From contig JALQUQ010000002.1 in the NCBI GenBank assembly GCA_023263735.1, positions 1 through 26,731 of the forward strand: a stretch of DNA of 26,731 bases. The letters are read 5' to 3'. Source of the stretch: Paracoccaceae bacterium (GTDB lineage Bacteria; Pseudomonadota; Alphaproteobacteria; Rhodobacterales; Rhodobacteraceae). Position 1 is the first letter of the stretch. Each line of letters starts with the position of its first letter. Below the pieces are notes generated by a model that worked only from the letters and a program-made list of their open reading frames with translations, did no database searches and was not told where the DNA came from. Positions 14,898 to 22,356 of this stretch are shown piece after piece. Both the position numbers and the translations under genes were made by a program.

Positions 14898-15298
14898 CCG
14901 GGCTGGTCTTGAAACTTGGCCCCCACGAACGGGTGCTGATTAATGGGGCCGTCATCGAAAATGGGGATAGGCGGTCGCGACTGGCGGTTATGTCTCCCAA
15001 TGCCAATATTTTGCGCCTGCGCGATGCCATCCATCCCGAGGAAGTGACGACACCCGTGCGACGCGTGTGCTATATCGCGCAATTGGTGCTGTCGGGGGAT
15101 GTCACGCCCGACGATGCCCGCAACCAATTGCTGCGTGGCATTGAACAGTTGAGCCAAGTTTTGACTGACTTGGACAGTCGCACGCAATTGGAGTTGGCAA
15201 GCCGATCGGTGGTGGAAGGGCAGTTTTATCAAACTCTCAAGCACCTTCGCTCGCTTTTGGCACGTGAGGAGCGTCTTTTTGCGCTTGGGCCGTCATGA
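14894..15298 (+). CDS. flbT: Flagellin mRNA regulator FlbT
   Basis: The 134-residue protein starts MTGLVLKLGPHERVLINGAV and has VMSPNANILRLRDAIHPEE and later AQLVLSGDVTPDDAR, typical of FlbT. In Caulobacter FlbT associates with the 5' untranslated region of flagellin mRNA and represses or destabilises it until the hook is complete, linking filament synthesis to assembly. It is coupled by ATGA overlaps on both sides (to flaF and to the DUF1217 gene). The structured fliC leader in this window would be a natural target, but no binding is shown by sequence. Confidence 0.93.
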   Translation: MTGLVLKLGPHERVLINGAVIENGDRRSRLAVMSPNANILRLRDAIHPEEVTTPVRRVCYIAQLVLSGDVTPDDARNQLLRGIEQLSQVLTDLDSRTQLELASRSVVEGQFYQTLKHLRSLLAREERLFALGPS

Positions 15299-16101
15299 CA
15301 TACACGCCCATCCTTCCCGTTTCCGGTTATTCAGGTTGGGCGTTCTTGAAACGGACGATGTCCACGCAAAAAGCGGCATTTGACACCCAAAAGAACGTCG
15401 CACGCGAGGAGGATTATTTTCGCAAGAAGATTGGAACTATCTCCAAGGCCGATGATTTGGTCAATGACCGTCAGTTACTCAAGATCGCTTTGGGTGCTTT
15501 TGGGTTGGATAGTGATATTTCGAACAAATTCTTTATCAGGAAGGTCTTGGAGGATGGCACGCTAAAAACTGATGCCTTGGCCAATCGCTTGGCCAACAAG
15601 CAATACCGCAAATTTTCCGCAGCATTCGGATTTGGAGACTTTTCGACACCTAGCACCAAACTGTCCGATTTTGCAGATAAGATACTGGCTCAGTACAAAG
15701 ATCGCCAGTTCGAGATTGCGGTTGGCGAGCAAGATGACACGATGCGCCTTGCCATGACCGCGGTTCGAGAGTTGCTCGATTTGGCCAAGTCTTCGGCTAG
15801 TGACCGGACAAAATGGTACACCGTGCTTGGAAACGCCCCGTTGCGTCAGGTTTTTGAAACGACCTACGGACTGCCAAGCGCCTTTGGTGCCCTGGATGTT
15901 GACCGACAAGTCAGTGTCCTTCAGGAAAAAACCAGAGCGGCATTTGGCAAAGATGGATTTTCTCAATTTTCAGAGGAGGGGGTACGCGAAAATCTGGTTC
16001 GTCGTTTTCTGCTGAGCAGTGAGATCGCATCTTTTTCTGCCGCGCAAAGCAGTGCATCAATTGCTCTGACGCTATTGCAAAGCCAATCTCAGTATTCCTG
16101 A
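15295..16101 (+). CDS. DUF1217 flagellar-cluster protein
   Basis: The 268-residue protein is soluble and helical, without signal peptide or membrane segment. Features such as KKIGTISKADDLVNDRQLLKIALGAFGLDSDI (residues about 44-75), FIRKVLEDGT, YRKFSAAFGFGD and repeated ALRQVFETTYGLPSAF-like segments match what I recall of DUF1217, a domain found in alphaproteobacterial flagellar clusters. The molecular function is not established to my knowledge; roles near the basal body or motor have been suggested by context only. It overlaps flbT by 4 nt and ends 33 nt before the convergent fliI stop, so it closes the fliC-flaF-flbT unit. Confidence 0.82.
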   Translation: MTYTPILPVSGYSGWAFLKRTMSTQKAAFDTQKNVAREEDYFRKKIGTISKADDLVNDRQLLKIALGAFGLDSDISNKFFIRKVLEDGTLKTDALANRLANKQYRKFSAAFGFGDFSTPSTKLSDFADKILAQYKDRQFEIAVGEQDDTMRLAMTAVRELLDLAKSSASDRTKWYTVLGNAPLRQVFETTYGLPSAFGALDVDRQVSVLQEKTRAAFGKDGFSQFSEEGVRENLVRRFLLSSEIASFSAAQSSASIALTLLQSQSQYS

Positions 16102-16134
16102 ATTATGACGGGAGGACGGGAAGCGCGTGGATGA

Positions 16135-17445
16135 TCAACGGCCAAGCATCTGCTGAAGGCGATCAAAGCTGGCCGCATTTCCACCAACTGGCGCAGGCTC
16201 TGACAAGAACTGGTCAAGGCCTGGCCAACGGAGAAGGGCAAGATCAATCATCGGATCGCTGCCCTTTTGATATAGCCCGGCCTGTACCATCAGTTCGGAT
16301 TTTTCCCAGGCCGAAATAATCTGGCGAGCCTGACGAATCAGAGTGTTTTCTGCCTCACTGGCCGCACCGGGGAGGCTGCGTGAGACAGAACGCAAGAGAT
16401 CGATCGCCGGAAAACGTCCGCGTTCGGCGATTTTTCGATCCAGGACGATGTGACCGTCAAGGACACCGCGCAAGATGTCAGCCACGGGTTCATCCATATC
16501 CGAGGCAGCAACCAACACCGAAAATATGGCCGTGATATCCCCCGCCCCGGTTTCACCCGGGCCAGCGCGTTCGGCAAGCGACATGATCGCATGTTGAAGG
16601 GACGGGGGAAAGCCACGTAGACTGGGCGCCTCTCCTGCCGAAAGAGCGATCTCACGATGTGCTTCGGCAAAACGGGTGACGCTGTCTGCCAGAAACAACA
16701 CGTGTTTGCCCTGATCCCGGAAATGTTCGGCAACCGACATCGCGGTCAGCATGCAGCGCCGGCGTTCCAAAGCCGAACGATCTGACGTTGCTGCAACGAT
16801 CACACTGCGCGCCAATCCATCCTTTCCTAGAATATTTTCCGAGAATTCGCGCAATTCCCGCCCGCGTTCGCCGACCAGCGCAAAGACGACCACATCGGCA
16901 TGCACCCCCCGTGCAAGCCTGCCCAAAAGCGTGGATTTTCCCACACCAGATCCGGCGAAAAGCCCCAGTCGTTGCCCCTGAACGATGGGCAAGAGTGTGT
17001 CGAAAACGGCCGATCCAGTGGACAATCGTGGTCCGAGCAGTTTTCTCTGACCGGGGGAGGGGGCGGCGCCGTTGATCGTTCGGGCGGTAGCACCGGAAAA
17101 AAGCGGGGCCCCATCCAGCGGGCACCCGGCCGGGTCGATGATACGGCCCAACCAACTGTTATCGGGCGCGATTTCCAGCCTTCCGCAGATGCGAACCTCC
17201 TCCCCGATGCGTAGCCCTTCAACATCGGATTCCGGGATGATGCGGAGAGACTGGTCACCTATTCCGACGATTTCACCAAATATGGGGTGGTCCAGTCCGA
17301 TCTGAACCCGGTGTCCGACGGCCGCAAGGTGGTTTAGCCCTCGCGCGATTACGGTGCCGTTTTCGATGCCGCAGATGCGCCCGACATGCGTGCAGACCGG
17401 TACTTTTCCGATGCCGATGGTCAGAGGTTTGAAAATATCCTTCAT
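16135..17445 (-). CDS. fliI: Flagellum-specific ATPase FliI
   Basis: The 436-residue protein is an F1-beta-like export ATPase: Walker A AGSGVGKST (164-172), GERGRE (192-197), Walker B VLFLADSVTRFAEAHREIAL (249-268), and the segment RGFPPSLQHAIMSLAERAG in place of the usual ATP-synthase signature. It drives unfolding and delivery of substrates to FlhA/FlhB. The ATG at 17445 is preceded by GGGAG at 7-nt spacing; an in-frame TTG at 17469 is less likely. It is the only leftward gene between the DUF1217 gene and flgB, transcribed divergently from flgB. Its usual partners fliH and fliJ are not adjacent. Confidence 0.95.
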   Translation of the reverse strand: MKDIFKPLTIGIGKVPVCTHVGRICGIENGTVIARGLNHLAAVGHRVQIGLDHPIFGEIVGIGDQSLRIIPESDVEGLRIGEEVRICGRLEIAPDNSWLGRIIDPAGCPLDGAPLFSGATARTINGAAPSPGQRKLLGPRLSTGSAVFDTLLPIVQGQRLGLFAGSGVGKSTLLGRLARGVHADVVVFALVGERGRELREFSENILGKDGLARSVIVAATSDRSALERRRCMLTAMSVAEHFRDQGKHVLFLADSVTRFAEAHREIALSAGEAPSLRGFPPSLQHAIMSLAERAGPGETGAGDITAIFSVLVAASDMDEPVADILRGVLDGHIVLDRKIAERGRFPAIDLLRSVSRSLPGAASEAENTLIRQARQIISAWEKSELMVQAGLYQKGSDPMIDLALLRWPGLDQFLSEPAPVGGNAASFDRLQQMLGR

Positions 17446-17530
17446 CGGGATTCTCCCTTTGTTCGCCAATTACGGTTTCTAAAGGAATCAGCCCTAAGAA
17501 CTGATGAAGCAGTTCGAGGGAGAAACCCCG

Positions 17531-17911
17531 ATGTTGGAAAAACTTCAGCTTATGTCGATGGCGCAGGCCCTTGCCGGTCATTCCAGTGCGCGACTTCAAT
17601 TGATCGCAGGCAATATCGCGAATGCGGATACGCCGGGCTATCGCGCCAGGGATCTTTCCGAGTTTGCTCAGGAATACGACGGTTCTGCGGGTCTGATCCT
17701 AAGCCACCGTCGCGCCGCGCACTTACAATCTGCACCCCAAACAGAGGCGGAGGTCTTCGCTGCCGGGGGAACAATCGGGCCGAACGGAAATGGCGTTTCG
17801 GTTGATCTTGAATTGGCTAAGGGCGTTCAGGCGCGCGAAGCACACAATATGGCGCTTTCTGTTTATCAGGCCGCGAGTGCGATCATTCGCGCAAGTCTAG
17901 GCCGCAGGTAA
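17531..17911 (+). CDS. flgB: Flagellar proximal rod protein FlgB
   Basis: The 126-residue protein begins MLEKLQLMSMAQALAGHSSA and carries the rod/hook N-terminal motif GNIANADTPGYRARD (27-41) typical of FlgB, with a C-terminal heptad region REAHNMALSVYQAASAIIRASLG. It assembles with FlgC and FliE as the base of the rod. Although an in-frame ATG exists at 17504, the ATG at 17531 has GAGGGAG at 8-nt spacing and fits the family start. It opens the nine-gene operon that ends with fliL, divergent from fliI over 85 bp. Confidence 0.93.
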   Translation: MLEKLQLMSMAQALAGHSSARLQLIAGNIANADTPGYRARDLSEFAQEYDGSAGLILSHRRAAHLQSAPQTEAEVFAAGGTIGPNGNGVSVDLELAKGVQAREAHNMALSVYQAASAIIRASLGRR

Positions 17912-17922
17912 CGGGGGGCAGG

Positions 17923-18303
17923 ATGAGCGATCTTGGCAAGACACTGGCGGTTTCGGCATCTGGAATGCGGGCCCAAGCGAACCGCCTGCAGCATGTTTCC
18001 GAAAATATCGCAAACGTGGATACGCCCGGCTTCCGAAGGAAGTTGGTGTCTTTTTCAGAAGGGGATGAGGCCGGAGAGGTGCGTGTGCAGTCGGTCATCT
18101 TGGACCGAAGCGAACTGAAAAGCATCTATGACCCGGGTCACCCCCTGGCGGATGAAACTGGTCACTACGATGGATCGAACGTCGATCTGGTGATCGAAAT
18201 CGCTGACGCACGCGAAGCGCAGCGCAGCTATGAGGCGAACCTCAAAATCTTCGATCAAGCCCGGCAAATGTCGCAAGGCTTGTTTGATTTGCTTCGGAAA
18301 TAA
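17923..18303 (+). CDS. flgC: Flagellar proximal rod protein FlgC
   Basis: The 126-residue protein starts MSDLGKTLAVSASGMRAQAN with the rod motif SENIANVDTPGFRRK (26-40), and the C-terminal DAREAQRSYEANLKIFDQARQM helix of the axial-protein family. It stacks on FlgB and FliE in the proximal rod. It follows flgB by 11 nt and precedes fliE by 11 nt, both typical of tight operon spacing. The central hydrophilic segment is short, consistent with a proximal rod subunit rather than FlgG. Nothing unusual is seen. Confidence 0.95.
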   Translation: MSDLGKTLAVSASGMRAQANRLQHVSENIANVDTPGFRRKLVSFSEGDEAGEVRVQSVILDRSELKSIYDPGHPLADETGHYDGSNVDLVIEIADAREAQRSYEANLKIFDQARQMSQGLFDLLRK

Positions 18304-18314
18304 GGAGGTCCAGA

Positions 18315-18605
18315 ATGGACATTCGCAAATCTTTGGCCACAGAGGCCTATGCAAAAATGCTTTCGGCAGCGGGGCATGAACCGCTGCCGAAAGCGGCCGA
18401 AGACGCCGCCGCCCAATTCTTGGAAAGCTTTTCCAACACCCTTTCCGGAGCAGAGGCGACGGCCAAAGCGGCGATGGTGGGAGAGGCGGACCCCCATGCC
18501 CTTGTCTTTGCCTTGGCGTCCTCGCAAACCGCTGTCGAAACCGTGGTCGCCGTGCGCGACAAGGTTGTCGAGGCCTATCAAGAAATCCTTCGGATGCCCG
18601 TCTGA
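18315..18605 (+). CDS. fliE: Flagellar hook-basal body protein FliE
   Basis: The 96-residue protein has the FliE C-terminal pattern (DPHALVFALASSQTAVETVVAVRDKVVEAYQEILRMPV, residues about 58-95, named here by its ends). FliE links the MS ring to the rod. The N-terminal half is Ala-rich and variable. It is preceded by AGGAG 7 nt before ATG 18315. Its TGA shares one base with the fliQ ATG (TGATG), so translation is coupled. The length is in the usual 95-110 range. Confidence 0.93.
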   Translation: MDIRKSLATEAYAKMLSAAGHEPLPKAAEDAAAQFLESFSNTLSGAEATAKAAMVGEADPHALVFALASSQTAVETVVAVRDKVVEAYQEILRMPV

Positions 18606-18880
18606 TGGGCCGCGTGGGGGACGGCATTCTCTACGATGCGATGCGGCAGGCGCTTTGGGTCGCCGTATCAATTTCGGCACCCATGTTGGCGGTCGCGCTT
18701 GTCGCGGGCGTGGTGGTCGGGCTTTTTCAGGCGCTGACCTCCATTCAAGAAATGACACTGACCTTTGTGCCAAAAGTCGGCGCCATGATCATCGTTTTCT
18801 GGGTGAGCATGAGCTTTATGACGGCGACGCTGATCACCTTTTTCCAAGACAGTCTGGTGCCGTTGATTTCAGGAGGTTGA
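18605..18880 (+). CDS. fliQ: Flagellar export gate protein FliQ
   Basis: The 91-residue membrane protein has two hydrophobic helices (about 15-40 and 50-75) and the family signature QALTSIQEMTLTFVPKV (42-58). FliQ is a gate component of the type III export apparatus, packing around FliP and FliR. The start overlaps the fliE stop by one base and the stop lies 1 nt before flgF. FliR is in the neighbouring leftward operon; FliP is not in the window. The frame and length match FliQ exactly, about 90 residues. Confidence 0.95.
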   Translation: MGRVGDGILYDAMRQALWVAVSISAPMLAVALVAGVVVGLFQALTSIQEMTLTFVPKVGAMIIVFWVSMSFMTATLITFFQDSLVPLISGG

Positions 18881-18881
18881 A

Positions 18882-19592
18882 ATGGAGACAGCCGGTCTTG
18901 CCGGTCTTTCGCGTCAATCCGGGCTTATGCGCGAAATGGATGTTGTGGCTCAGAATATCGCGAATGCGAACACGCCGGGATATCGGCGGGAAGGTATCAT
19001 TTTTTCAGAATATGTTACCCGGATGGGAGAGGGGCCGTCGCTGTCCCTGGCCTATGGGAATGCCCGTCACACCGACCAAACCCAAGCCGGGCTGACGCAA
19101 ACCGGTGGGACTTTTGACCTTGCTATTCAGGGGGATGGGTTTTTTCGGGTTGCGACCCCGGATGGCGATGGCCTGACTCGTGCGGGCGTCTTTCTGGTTT
19201 CGGCCGAAGGTGTCTTGGTGACGCCGGATGGGCACCAGCTGTTGGACGCGGGTGGGGCGCCTGTATCAATTCCGCCAAATGTGCAGCAGATTGCCGTCGC
19301 TCTGGACGGGGCCGTTACGGCCGATGGTGTGCCGATCGCACAAATCGGGCTGTGGCAGGCCGTTGATCCCGCCCTTGTGACGCGCCAACAGGGAACGATG
19401 TTTCGCGCGGATGACGTCGAACCTGTGGACGGCGGAACAATTGTTCAGGGCTTTCTCGAAGACAGCAACGTTTCCGTCATGTCTGAAATGGCGCGCATGA
19501 TCGCGGTCCAGCGCGCCTATGAACTGGGTCAATCCTTTCTAGAGGCCGAGCACGAACGGCAAAAGACCGCGATACAGATCATGGGCCGATAG
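18882..19592 (+). CDS. flgF: Flagellar distal/proximal rod protein FlgF
   Basis: The 236-residue axial protein has NIANANTPGYRRE (25-37), FDLAIQGDGFFRV in the middle and the C-terminal SNVSVMSEMARMIAVQRAYELGQ. It lies directly before flgG, the usual order. Its shorter length than FlgG and divergent N-terminus (METAGLAGLSRQSGLMREMD) support FlgF. It joins the rod between FlgC and FlgG. A ribosome site AGGAGG overlaps the end of fliQ just upstream. No anomaly is seen. Confidence 0.94.
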   Translation: METAGLAGLSRQSGLMREMDVVAQNIANANTPGYRREGIIFSEYVTRMGEGPSLSLAYGNARHTDQTQAGLTQTGGTFDLAIQGDGFFRVATPDGDGLTRAGVFLVSAEGVLVTPDGHQLLDAGGAPVSIPPNVQQIAVALDGAVTADGVPIAQIGLWQAVDPALVTRQQGTMFRADDVEPVDGGTIVQGFLEDSNVSVMSEMARMIAVQRAYELGQSFLEAEHERQKTAIQIMGR

Positions 19593-19601
19593 GAGGCAAC
19601 G

Positions 19602-20387
19602 ATGAAAGCTTTGCAAATCGCGGCATCAGGCATGGCCGCACAGCAGATGCGGGTTGATGTCGTTTCAAATAACCTCGCCAATATGTCGACGACCGCCTAC
19701 AACGCCCGCCGCGCCGACTTTGCGGATCTCAATTATCAGCAGGTGTCGCGCCCCGGCACGATTACCGCGAACGACGGAACGATTGTGCCGACGGGGGTGC
19801 AGATTGGTCTGGGTGTGCGTCCCTCCGCCGTTTCTGTCGTCCTGGCGCAAGGCGCCTTGAGCCAGACAGGCGGGGATCTGGACCTTGCGATCGAGGGGAA
19901 GGGATATTTCGAAGTCTCCTTACCAGGAGGAACGACGGGATATACCCGCGACGGCAGCCTCAAACGCACAGGGGATGGGCTGATCGTTACCTCCGATGGG
20001 CATCAGGTCGCCCCGGGAATAACGATTCCGAACGATGCCCGATCTCTGGCCATCAACGCAGCTAGCGAAGTCTACGCCTATTTTGATGGTCGGATCGAGC
20101 CCGAGCTTTTGGGACAATTCAGCCTGGTCAGTTTTGCCAACGAAAAAGGATTGGAGGCGACAGGGTCTAATCTTTTTCTGGAAACGTCGGCATCGGGACC
20201 GGCGAATGTGGGCGCCCCCGGGAACGACAGTTTGGGAACTTTGCGACAGGGCTATCTTGAAGATTCCTCGGTCGATGCGGTGAAAGAAGTCACCGAGCTG
20301 ATCAAGGCCCAACGTGGGTACGAAATGAATGCCAAGGTGATCACCGCAGCCGATCAGATGATGGCATCTACGACGCAGGTGCGCTGA
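19602..20387 (+). CDS. flgG: Flagellar distal rod protein FlgG
   Basis: The 261-residue protein starts MKALQIAASGMAAQQMRVDV and has VSNNLANMSTTAYNARRADF (21-40), the FlgG-specific segment YQQVSRPGTITANDGTIVP near 45-65, DLAIEGKGYFEV, and a C-terminal SSVDAVKEVTELIKAQRGYEMN. This is the classical distal-rod FlgG of 260-262 residues. It sits 9 nt after flgF and its TGA overlaps the flgA ATG by one base. The motif SNNLANMSTTAYN replaces the common NNLANVNTTGYK, a modest variation. Confidence 0.97.
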   Translation: MKALQIAASGMAAQQMRVDVVSNNLANMSTTAYNARRADFADLNYQQVSRPGTITANDGTIVPTGVQIGLGVRPSAVSVVLAQGALSQTGGDLDLAIEGKGYFEVSLPGGTTGYTRDGSLKRTGDGLIVTSDGHQVAPGITIPNDARSLAINAASEVYAYFDGRIEPELLGQFSLVSFANEKGLEATGSNLFLETSASGPANVGAPGNDSLGTLRQGYLEDSSVDAVKEVTELIKAQRGYEMNAKVITAADQMMASTTQVR

Positions 20388-20812
20388 TGATACGGTATGC
20401 CGTCGCCCTGATCCTGTGCCCCGTCCTTGCAAGTGCCGATGCAATGGTTGTCAACCGCGTTATTCGTGCCGGGGATCGTGTTGTGGCCAGCGACATCTCG
20501 ATCATCAAGGCCGACATTCCGCGGGCCATGCAGCCTGTGACCGATTTCGATCAAGTTGAGGCGAAAGTGACGCTTTATCCCGGCCGCCCCATCCGTCAGG
20601 GGGAACTGGGCCCTCAGTCTATTATCAAAAGAAATCAGAGTGTTGCAATCGAATATCTGTCGGGCGGGCTGACGATCCGGGTCGAAGGACGGGCCATGGG
20701 GGCGGCTTCCGTTGGTGAACAGACTCGCGTGCAAAACATCATGTCCAAAACCATCGTTTCCGGTGTCGTCATGCCAGACGGTGTTATTCGCATCTTTTCT
20801 GCCGAGGGCTAG
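20387..20812 (+). CDS. flgA: P-ring assembly chaperone FlgA
   Basis: The 141-residue protein has a short signal peptide (MIRYAVALILCPVLASADA, cleavage likely after ASA) and a SAF-like domain with RVIRAGDRVVASDISIIKAD, PGRPIRQGELGPQSIIKRNQ and a C-terminal MSKTIVSGVVMPDGVIRI pattern. FlgA acts in the periplasm to help FlgI polymerise into the P ring. It overlaps flgG by one base and ends 3 nt before flgH. It is shorter than enterobacterial FlgA (about 219), as is usual in alphaproteobacteria. Confidence 0.9.
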   Translation: MIRYAVALILCPVLASADAMVVNRVIRAGDRVVASDISIIKADIPRAMQPVTDFDQVEAKVTLYPGRPIRQGELGPQSIIKRNQSVAIEYLSGGLTIRVEGRAMGAASVGEQTRVQNIMSKTIVSGVVMPDGVIRIFSAEG

Positions 20813-20815
20813 TCC

Positions 20816-21535
20816 ATGCGCAAACAGTTGGTGTTTCTCCTGAGCTTGGCCGCGTGCAGCCCCTTGGATCAGGTCGGGCGGGCGCCGGATTTTTCGCCCC
20901 TCGAAGGCAGTTACCAGCACCATGCCATCTATTCTGCACCGATGCCGGATGTTGCCGATCCAAACGGCCTTTCAGATGCCTCCTCGCTCTGGACGGCTGG
21001 AAAGGCGTCCCTTTTGGGGGATCGGCGGGCGGGGCAACGTGGCGATATTCTGACCGTGGTGATCGAAATCGATGACCGTGCCGAGATCAAGAATTCATCG
21101 GGGCGGCAAAGGTCAGGGTCACAGACCATGGGTATCCCGTCTCTTCTTGGGATTCCCCAGCGAATTGACGAATCCTTGCCCGACGGGGCCTCAATGGCCG
21201 AGGCCGTTGATCTGAATTCCAACTCGCAGTTTTCTGGATCGGGCACGGTGTCTCGAAACGAAAAACTGACCCTGCGGATTGCGGCGACTGTGGTGGAAAA
21301 ACTTGCCAATGGCGTTCTAAGGATTGAAGGGCAGCAAGAGGTTCGCGTCAATTTTGAACTGCGCGAATTGATCGTTACAGGCTATGTGCGGCCGGCCGAT
21401 ATCACGCGCCAGAATGAAATCACCTATGACAAGATTGCTGGTGCGCGCATTTCCTATGGGGGCCGTGGCCAGATATCCGACATGCAGCAGCCGCGCTATG
21501 GGCAGCAAATTTCCGAAATCCTTTTGCCATTTTGA
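20816..21535 (+). CDS. flgH: Flagellar L-ring lipoprotein FlgH
   Basis: The 239-residue protein has a lipoprotein signal (MRKQLVFLLSLAAC, lipobox cysteine C14) and the conserved FlgH regions DRRAGQRGDILTVVIEIDD, ANGVLRIEGQQEVRVNFE, YVRPADITRQNEITYDKIAGARISYGGRG (each in parts) and a final aromatic residue at the C-terminus. It forms the outer-membrane L ring around the rod. Length is near the usual 230-250. It lies 3 nt after flgA and 6 nt before fliL. The presence of both FlgH and FlgA implies a diderm P/L-ring bushing, so flgI should be encoded elsewhere. Confidence 0.96.
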   Translation: MRKQLVFLLSLAACSPLDQVGRAPDFSPLEGSYQHHAIYSAPMPDVADPNGLSDASSLWTAGKASLLGDRRAGQRGDILTVVIEIDDRAEIKNSSGRQRSGSQTMGIPSLLGIPQRIDESLPDGASMAEAVDLNSNSQFSGSGTVSRNEKLTLRIAATVVEKLANGVLRIEGQQEVRVNFELRELIVTGYVRPADITRQNEITYDKIAGARISYGGRGQISDMQQPRYGQQISEILLPF

Positions 21536-21541
21536 GGGATC

Positions 21542-22027
21542 ATGGTGAAGCTTCTCCTTCCACTGGTTTTGTCCGTAGTCGGATTGGGGGTGGGCATGGG
21601 TGCCGGCCTCTACCTTCGCCCTCAGGCCGACGCGTCTGAGGCTGCTGGGGACCATGCGAGCGAAACAGCGGATCAATCTGCGGAGCAAGACAGCCATGAC
21701 ACCCCGCCAGAGTACTTCAAGATGTCGAACCAGTTTGTTGTCCCATTGATGAATGGTCAAAGGATCAACTCTCTGGTCGTATTGAATTTGTCTTTGGAAA
21801 TCGAGGCGGGAACGACCGAGCAGGTTTTTGCGCGCGAACCCAAACTCCGGGATGTGTTCCTGCGTCTCCTGTTTGACCACGCGAATGGCGGTGGATTTCG
21901 CGACGACTTTACAGATTCAAAGGCGACAGCCGTTCTGCGCGAAGGGCTTTTGGAAGAGGCTCGCAAGGTCTTGGGGGCTTCGGTCAGCGACGTCTTGATC
22001 ACCGACATCGTTCGGCAAGACAATTAG
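21542..22027 (+). CDS. fliL: Flagellar basal body-associated protein FliL
   Basis: The 161-residue protein has one N-terminal membrane helix (about residues 4-25, LLLPLVLSVVGLGVGMGAGL), an acidic linker, and a periplasmic SPFH-like FliL domain with FKMSNQFVVPLMNGQRINSLVVLNLSLE and EPKLRDVFLRLLFDHANGGGF (both quoted in part). FliL surrounds the stator units and supports motor torque. It closes the flgB operon. Its TAG stop overlaps the TAA stop of the convergent unknown gene by sharing bases 22025-22026, leaving no room for a terminator. Confidence 0.93.
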   Translation: MVKLLLPLVLSVVGLGVGMGAGLYLRPQADASEAAGDHASETADQSAEQDSHDTPPEYFKMSNQFVVPLMNGQRINSLVVLNLSLEIEAGTTEQVFAREPKLRDVFLRLLFDHANGGGFRDDFTDSKATAVLREGLLEEARKVLGASVSDVLITDIVRQDN

Positions 22028-22356
22028 CTCCCGCTTCGTTCAACAAGTTTCGCAAGAACCTCGGCGCGCCCGAAAGCATGCCGTGCATCTTCTTGGGCCT
22101 GCAACCAAACGGCGGTTTTTTGAGCCAGAATCTGGTTCAGGGCCCGCCGCTTTTGCGTTTTCCATGTTTCATGCATGATAAAGGCCATCGCTTCGGGCGC
22201 TGTGGAGGCGGGAGAAATGACCGTATCCCCCAAAGCCTGCAACGCAGCCTCAACCAAAGCCTTTTCGTCTGCCGCTTTGGACAAAGCCATCAGTTTTGCG
22301 TCGCGAAGGACAGCGGAAATCTTGGCAAGATCATTTAGCCGTGGATCTGGGGTCAT
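22024..22356 (-). CDS. Unrecognised 110-residue helical protein at the end of the flhA-fliR-flhB operon
   Basis: I do not recognise this protein. It is 110 residues, charged and predicted to be nearly all helix: an N-terminal half with LAKISAVLRDAKLMALSKAADEK, a Ser/Pro break around ISPASTAPEA (47-56), and a C-terminal half with KRRALNQILAQKTAVWLQAQEDARHAFGRAEVLAKLV. No signal peptide, membrane segment or cysteine is seen. It starts at an ATG overlapping the flhB stop by 4 nt, so it is translationally coupled to an export-gate gene. Size, helical character and the missing fliJ make a FliJ-like or other export-chaperone role possible, but this is speculation. Codon use looks like its neighbours. 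Confidence 0.8.
   Translation of the reverse strand: MTPDPRLNDLAKISAVLRDAKLMALSKAADEKALVEAALQALGDTVISPASTAPEAMAFIMHETWKTQKRRALNQILAQKTAVWLQAQEDARHAFGRAEVLAKLVERSGS

Noticed and set aside
17446..17530. CtrA box between fliI and flgB
   Set aside because: TTAC and TTAG fragments are present but not with the 11-bp half-site spacing on either strand.
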